A stretch of 9,919 nt of DNA from Actinomycetota bacterium (lineage in GTDB: Bacteria > Actinomycetota > Thermoleophilia > Solirubrobacterales > Thermoleophilaceae). The stretch is from positions 1 to 9,919 of the forward strand of contig VAWV01000151.1 in the NCBI GenBank assembly GCA_005883295.1, given 5' to 3'. A program made the translations under genes and the position numbers. Shown here one piece after another: positions 5,211 to 9,919 of this stretch. The number at the start of each line of letters is the position of its first letter. Position 1 is the first letter of the stretch. Under the pieces are notes generated by a model that had not been told where the DNA came from, did no database searches, and saw nothing but the letters and a program-made list of their open reading frames with translations.

Positions 5211-5711
5211 GGCCCCGTACACCTCCTTCACGATCTCGTCGATTGAGCGGCCGATCGAATCGAGGAACGGCCTGACCTCCTTCACCAGCCGGCGGTACTC
5301 GGCGCGGCCCTCGCTCGTGAGCGAGTAGTAGCGCCGGCTGCGGCGCTCCGGGTGCTCCCATTCACCCTCAACCAGCCCGCGGGCCTCCAGCTGGCGGAGA
5401 AGCGGATACATCGTGTTCGGGTTGACGTGGAGCACGCCCGCGGTCACATCGGCGATCTTCTCGATGAGGGCGTTGCCGTACGAGGGGCCGCCCTTCATGA
5501 AGTGGAGGACGAGCATCGGCAGGATCTCACGCTTGCGGAGCTCGCCGGTGAATGGGTCCCGGTCACCGGGGGCCCGGACCCGCCGCTCCGCGCGCACGTC
5601 GAGGGAGTGGGCGGCCTCGCGCGCGTCCGTCACCTGGGTCGTGCGGGCCACGGCTTCGCGCGTGGCTCGCCGCCTTGCGCTGCGTTTGCTCGGTGGGGAC
5701 ATCGGGACCAT
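5208..5711 (-). CDS. PadR-family transcriptional regulator
   Basis: This is a winged-helix DNA-binding repressor of the PadR type. From ATG 5711 the protein is 167 aa. Residues 59-135 hold the domain: LRKREILPMLVLHFMKGGPS with YGNALIEKI (helix 1), VNPNTMYPLLRQLEARGLVE (recognition helix region), and the wing RRYYSLTSEGR. The C-terminal helix (RLVKEVRPFLDSIGRSIDEI) would form the dimer interface. The first 55 residues are basic and disordered-looking. Neither ATG 5711 nor ATG 5702 has a clear ribosome site, so the start is uncertain and may be further in. It is head to head with the S58 hydrolase (only 28 bp between starts) and heads the operon on this strand. It probably represses one or both units. 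Its stop codon TAG falls inside repeat element B. Confidence 0.88.
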   Translation of the reverse strand: MVPMSPPSKRSARRRATREAVARTTQVTDAREAAHSLDVRAERRVRAPGDRDPFTGELRKREILPMLVLHFMKGGPSYGNALIEKIADVTAGVLHVNPNTMYPLLRQLEARGLVEGEWEHPERRSRRYYSLTSEGRAEYRRLVKEVRPFLDSIGRSIDEIVKEVYGA

Positions 5712-5739
5712 GGTCGCACGCACTGGCAGGATGCCGGGG

Positions 5740-6669
5740 ATGGATCTGCCGTCCGGGATATCGATCGGGCACTGGAGCGACTTCGACGGGCTGACCGGCT
5801 GCACGGTCGTCCTGGCGCCCGAGGGGACTGTCGCGGCCGGCGAGGTGCGCGGCGGCGGGCCGGGCACACGCGAGAGCGATCTGCTGTCTCCGGCGTCGAA
5901 CGCACCAGGCGTGCAGGCGGTGGCCTTTGCCGGTGGAAGCGCCTACGGGCTCGCTGTCGCCGACGGGGTCGTGAACTGGCTCGGCGAGCGTGGCATCGGC
6001 TACGACACCCCCGCGGGCATCGTGCCGCTCGTGGCCGGCGCGATCGTGTACGACCTACCGCTCGGTGACCCTGAGGCCCACCCCGGTCCTGACGCCGGCC
6101 GTGCCGCCTGCGAGGCGGCCGGGCGAGAGGTCGAGCGAGGTACGGTCGGGGCCGGGACCGGCGCAAGCGTCGGGAAGCTCCTCGGTCACGAGAGCTGGAC
6201 GAAGGGCGGCGTGGGGCTGGCCTCCGACCGCATCGGCGGAGCGACCGTCGCCGCGCTCGCGGTGGTCAATGCCGTCGGCGAGGTGGTCGCCGAGGATGGC
6301 TCGGTGCTGGCGGGCGCGTGGCGCGACGGCGCCTACGTGCGGACGGTCGACGCGCTCAAGGAGGGCGTCGCGCTCCCCGCCACGACGCGCGAGTCCACCA
6401 CGCTCGTGTGCGTGATGACCGACGCCCGGCTGACGAAGACGCAGGCGTGGCTCGTGGCGCGCGCGGCGTCCGCCGGCGTGGGCCGCGCCGTCCAGCCGAG
6501 CGCAACAGCCTGGGACGGCGACGTCGTCTACTGCCTCACGACCGGCGCCGTCGAGATCGAGTACTTCGGTATCTCGGCGCTCGCGGCCGATGTCACCGCC
6601 GCGGCGATACGCGACGCGGTCCGCCAGGCGACCGGCGTGCCGGGCTGCCCCGCGGCGTCAGACCGGTGA
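5740..6669 (+). CDS. S58 (DmpA/NylC-like) N-terminal-nucleophile hydrolase
   Basis: Members of this family autocleave into alpha and beta chains, and the new N-terminal Thr or Ser attacks amide bonds: aminopeptidase activity in DmpA, 6-aminohexanoate-oligomer hydrolysis in NylC. From ATG 5740 the protein is 309 aa. That start is chosen because AGGA at 5728-5731 sits 8 nt upstream and the fold begins immediately (SGISIGHWSDFDGLTGCTVV). Conserved landmarks are FAGGSAYGL (63-71), TVGAGTGASVGK (135-146), KGGVGLASD (155-163) and the processing region REST-TLVCVMTDARLTK. Thr220 is the predicted nucleophile. This gives an alpha chain of 219 residues and a beta chain of 90, matching the NylC small subunit. 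The residue before the nucleophile is Ser219, where I expect Asn from NylC. There is no signal peptide. The natural substrate is unknown. Confidence 0.9.
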   Translation: MDLPSGISIGHWSDFDGLTGCTVVLAPEGTVAAGEVRGGGPGTRESDLLSPASNAPGVQAVAFAGGSAYGLAVADGVVNWLGERGIGYDTPAGIVPLVAGAIVYDLPLGDPEAHPGPDAGRAACEAAGREVERGTVGAGTGASVGKLLGHESWTKGGVGLASDRIGGATVAALAVVNAVGEVVAEDGSVLAGAWRDGAYVRTVDALKEGVALPATTRESTTLVCVMTDARLTKTQAWLVARAASAGVGRAVQPSATAWDGDVVYCLTTGAVEIEYFGISALAADVTAAAIRDAVRQATGVPGCPAASDR

Positions 6670-6715
6670 TCGTGGCTTTTGCGCTGGCTCTAGGAGTGAG
6701 CCTGCATCGAGCCGT

Positions 6716-6727
6716 CCAGCGCGCTGG
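6716..6727. promoter_or_regulatory. Perfect 12-bp palindrome CCAGCGCGCTGG, candidate operator
   Basis: It sits in the 93-bp gap between the S58 hydrolase stop and the start of the secreted protein, 35 bp before the ATG. The symmetry is perfect, but the core is pure GC, which is frequent by chance in such DNA. It does not resemble the ATGT-8-ACAT pattern of typical PadR sites. No promoter boxes could be placed with confidence in this gap. Confidence 0.25.
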
Positions 6728-6762
6728 CGCATTGCGGGGGTCGCGCTTACTGTGGATTGACG

Positions 6763-8385
6763 ATGAGGCGGAGGGCAGGACTCGCTGCAGCCTTCGTCGC
6801 CCTCATCGCATGTGTGGGGGCGGCGCCCGCTAGCGCGGGTTGGCAGGACGTCGGGTATGGGGTCTTCTCCAGCCTGGAGTCGATGAGCGGCTTCCACATC
6901 GAGCCCGACACGCCGCAGTACGACATGAAGCGGATCGGCGGCAGGCTGTACGTGGCGTGGGTCCACGGGGCCGGTCGCCACGTGGTCGTGGTCTCACGCC
7001 TCTCGGCGGACGGGAGCCGCTGGGACCGGGTCGGGTCAACCGCCGGTCTGGTGAACGTGGACGCGAGGGACGCGGAGCACCCGTCGCTCGCAGCCGGCCC
7101 CGGCGGCGTGCCCTGGATAGCGTGGGACGAGGAGGATTCGCAGGGGATACGGCAGATCCGGGCCGCGTACTACCACGCCGCGAGCGACAGGTGGGTGGAG
7201 CCCGACGGGCGGGACTGGGAGATCAACTATCGCCCGCCCGGGACGGACCCCCACGATTACTGGCTGTGGTCGGCCCTCACACCTCGCCTGGTGTTCCTGG
7301 GCCAGCGCCCGTACATCGCCTTTGCCCAGAACAACCCGGTGGAGTACGAGGTCGACGTCGTCCGGCTGGCGGCCGACAAGCACTCCTGGGAACACGTGGC
7401 GCGGCTGCCCGAGTCGATCCCCTACGGAGTGGACGCCTCGGTGGTGGGAGGGCTGCTGCACGTGGGCACCACGGCCGGCTTCGACTCCGCGGCCGCCTAT
7501 CGCCTGAACGCCCAGGGCGCCTGGGAAAAGCTCGGCGGCGGCATCATGAACAGCTCCGTCATCGACAAGTACGGCTATCCCCAGGAGGGCACGTTCAACC
7601 GCATCGGCGGGCTGGGCACGGACGTCTACGGCCTCTGGAGCTCGCCGTACGCCGCACAGGTCTACGTCTCCCACGTCGTGAACGGCTCATGGCAGGTCGC
7701 GGGCGGCGGCGCCGTCGGGCCGGGCGGAAATGGGAGCAGCGTCCGCGAGATCGGAGGCCGGCTCTACGTGGCCTGGATCGACGCGAGCTCGCCGCGGGGG
7801 CTGCACGTGAGCCGCCTTGCCGACGACGGGAGCTCGTGGATCGACACGGGACCGATCGACTCGGGCGTGGACGGAAGCGCCGTCCTGAGCTCGCTGGACG
7901 GCGTGCCATACGTCGCGTACCTGCAGACCGACGGGCTGGGCAACCGGCTTCGGGTAGCGAGGCTGGACGGAGCACCGACCGCCATCGGGCCCGACGACGG
8001 CGACGGCTCCGGCCCGGGCAGCGATCCGAACGTGAAGGCCGTGCCCAACCTCCCGCCGCGCAAGCCGCCGGCCCCACCGAAGCACGGGCCGTGCGGCCTC
8101 GAGCTCGACGGGACCTCGCACGCGGATTCCCTGGCGGGCACCGCCGTTCCGAACACCATCCGCGGGTTCGGCGGCAACGACGACATGTCCGGCGGCGCTG
8201 GCAACGACTGCCTCTTCGGTGACTCAGGAAACGACGCGCTCCACGGCGGAGCCGGAAACGACACGATCGACTCAGCCGACGGCCGCGGCGAGTCGGTCTA
8301 CTGCGGCACCGGGATCGACACGGTGCGCGCGGATCGGTTCGACCGCCTGCACGGCTGCGAGCGGGTCAACATCGTCCGCGGTTAG
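6763..8385 (+). CDS. Secreted beta-propeller-like protein with C-terminal RTX calcium-binding repeats
   Basis: From ATG 6763 it is 540 aa; a TTG two codons upstream is less likely. The signal peptide is MRRRAGLAAAFVALIACVGAAPASA, with predicted cleavage after Ala25, so it is exported. Residues about 26-400 contain seven recurring strands of the type G-x-L/P-Y-V-A-W: GGRLYVAW (59), GGVPWIAW (114), GQRPYIAF (180), GGLLHVGT (229), VYGLW (288), GGRLYVAW (331) and DGVPYVAY (379). The 48-66 residue spacing suggests a propeller fold. A Pro-rich linker spans about 420-442. Residues 450-500 are RTX nonapeptides (GGAGNDCLF, GDSGNDALH, GGAGNDTID) that bind calcium outside the cell. The tail YCGTGIDTVRADRFDRLHGCE is the Cys-bearing cap usual for actinobacterial RTX proteins. 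The role is unknown: adhesin, surface or ligand binding. The stop overlaps the convergent cupin remnant by 4 bp. Confidence 0.85.
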   Translation: MRRRAGLAAAFVALIACVGAAPASAGWQDVGYGVFSSLESMSGFHIEPDTPQYDMKRIGGRLYVAWVHGAGRHVVVVSRLSADGSRWDRVGSTAGLVNVDARDAEHPSLAAGPGGVPWIAWDEEDSQGIRQIRAAYYHAASDRWVEPDGRDWEINYRPPGTDPHDYWLWSALTPRLVFLGQRPYIAFAQNNPVEYEVDVVRLAADKHSWEHVARLPESIPYGVDASVVGGLLHVGTTAGFDSAAAYRLNAQGAWEKLGGGIMNSSVIDKYGYPQEGTFNRIGGLGTDVYGLWSSPYAAQVYVSHVVNGSWQVAGGGAVGPGGNGSSVREIGGRLYVAWIDASSPRGLHVSRLADDGSSWIDTGPIDSGVDGSAVLSSLDGVPYVAYLQTDGLGNRLRVARLDGAPTAIGPDDGDGSGPGSDPNVKAVPNLPPRKPPAPPKHGPCGLELDGTSHADSLAGTAVPNTIRGFGGNDDMSGGAGNDCLFGDSGNDALHGGAGNDTIDSADGRGESVYCGTGIDTVRADRFDRLHGCERVNIVRG

Positions 8386-8848
8386 GACCGGCGTCCGCGC
8401 ATGCGGCCCACCGCGCCGAGCGCGCCAAGGGCCGGCCGCAGCGCCCAGTCCGGCGCCGCCGCCAGGCGAAACACGTCGCGGTACTCGCCCAGTACCGCCG
8501 CGAACGCCGCCGGGCCCGGCATGCGGCCGCCGTTCTCGCGGATCAGGCGGTCGATCGTGCGGAACCACTGCTCGGTACGGCCGGCGGGCCGCGTCTGCCA
8601 CAGCAACCGGGTCTCGGCCGAGCTCGCGTTCCACATCTGGTGCTTCGTGCCGCGCGGGATGTCGAGCGTCTCGCCGGCGGACAGCGTGCGGTCGTCGCCA
8701 TCCACTCGGGCGCGGATCTCTCCTGACAGAGGTGCGCCGGCGCCGGTGAGCCGCCGGGCGCGTACAGCGCCTCCACCTCGAGCACCTCGGGCTCGCTGCG
8801 CCGGATGGTGACTGTCTCGCGCGGGGTCAGCTTGAGCGTGTCGGCCAC
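8382..8848 (-). pseudogene. Cupin-domain gene disrupted by a small frame-breaking deletion
   Basis: The start is GTG 8848 with an excellent GGAGGG site (8855-8860). The first frame reads ADTLKLTPRETVTIRRSEPE then APGGSPAPAHL and stops looking like a cupin at about 8729. The continuation EIRARVDGDDRTLSAGETLD then IPRGTKHQMWN appears in another frame from about 8720 and runs to TAA at 8382. The total span (467 bp) is not divisible by 3. Cupin motif 2 (G-x5-P-x-G-x2-H-x3-N) is intact. Motif 1 keeps only its first His; the second His and the Glu are missing. The expected text between PAHL and LSGEI is about ten codons, so a deletion of roughly 31 or 34 nt (length 1 mod 3) explains both the loss and the frame change. 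It may be a real pseudogene or a sequence/assembly error. Confidence 0.8.
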
Positions 8849-8868
8849 CGGGATCCCTCCGGAAACGC

Positions 8869-8896
8869 CGAGGGCCGCCACACAGGACGGCCCTCG
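8869..8896 (-). terminator. Intercistronic hairpin between acyl-CoA dehydrogenase and cupin gene
   Basis: CGAGGGCCG (8869-8877) pairs perfectly with CGGCCCTCG (8888-8896) across a 10-nt loop. It lies 26 bp past the dehydrogenase stop on the - strand and ends just before the cupin Shine-Dalgarno site. No U-tract follows, so it is either a weak terminator/pausing site or an mRNA-stabilising hairpin protecting the dehydrogenase message. Confidence 0.5.
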
Positions 8897-8921
8897 AAGC
8901 ACTCGCCTGTTGACGAGAAGA

Positions 8922-9919
<998 letters not shown>

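Noticed and set aside
6840..8222. 460-aa + strand frame inside the secreted protein gene
   Set aside because: Arg/Gly/Ala-rich shadow. The overlapping frame has a signal peptide, repeats and RTX motifs.

Overview
The window is very GC-rich and densely packed. Gene starts are often GTG, with short or overlapping junctions. The gene content is a secreted protein ending in RTX-type repeats with a Cys-Gly tail, an actinobacterial-style split beta-oxidation enzyme, a class U-like sirtuin, a PadR regulator and an S58/NylC-type hydrolase. Together this points to a high-GC actinobacterium, most likely Thermoleophilia/Solirubrobacterales. That assignment is inference from style and gene content. No rRNA, tRNA, CRISPR array, transposase or phage gene is visible.

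Left part (1-1605, + strand): the 3' end of a protein with an HxxHxH-type motif, a 293-aa Ala/Arg-rich protein of unknown function, a 140-bp spacer with a perfect 17-bp odd palindrome, and a 70-aa basic small protein that ends 3 bp from the convergent sirtuin.

Centre (1609-5711, - strand): a probable operon read right to left. It runs PadR regulator, repeat element B, SRPBCC/START-fold protein, repeat element A, 3-hydroxyacyl-CoA dehydrogenase, enoyl-CoA hydratase carrying an N-terminal second dehydrogenase C-domain, and NAD-dependent deacylase. The last three genes overlap (14 bp and 4 bp), so they are very likely translationally coupled. They suit a beta-oxidation unit with a linked protein deacylase.

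The most unusual feature is the pair of intergenic elements A (4368-4534) and B (5008-5210). They lie in the same orientation and share 15-bp ends and a conserved core. Each folds into a rod of more than 30 bp. The arms differ between the copies, but by compensatory changes, and every non-Watson-Crick pair I traced in the main stem is G.U on the + strand. This looks like a dispersed structured RNA or single-strand-DNA element, or a small TA-flanked mobile element with selected folding. It forms the whole PadR-SRPBCC gap and most of the SRPBCC-dehydrogenase gap.

Right part (5740-9919): an S58/NylC-like N-terminal-nucleophile hydrolase (+) lies head to head with PadR. It is followed by a secreted propeller-like protein with RTX repeats (+). 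A cupin gene (-) has a small frame-breaking deletion that removes part of its metal site. An acyl-CoA dehydrogenase (-) runs off the right edge, a second fatty-acid oxidation gene near the central operon.
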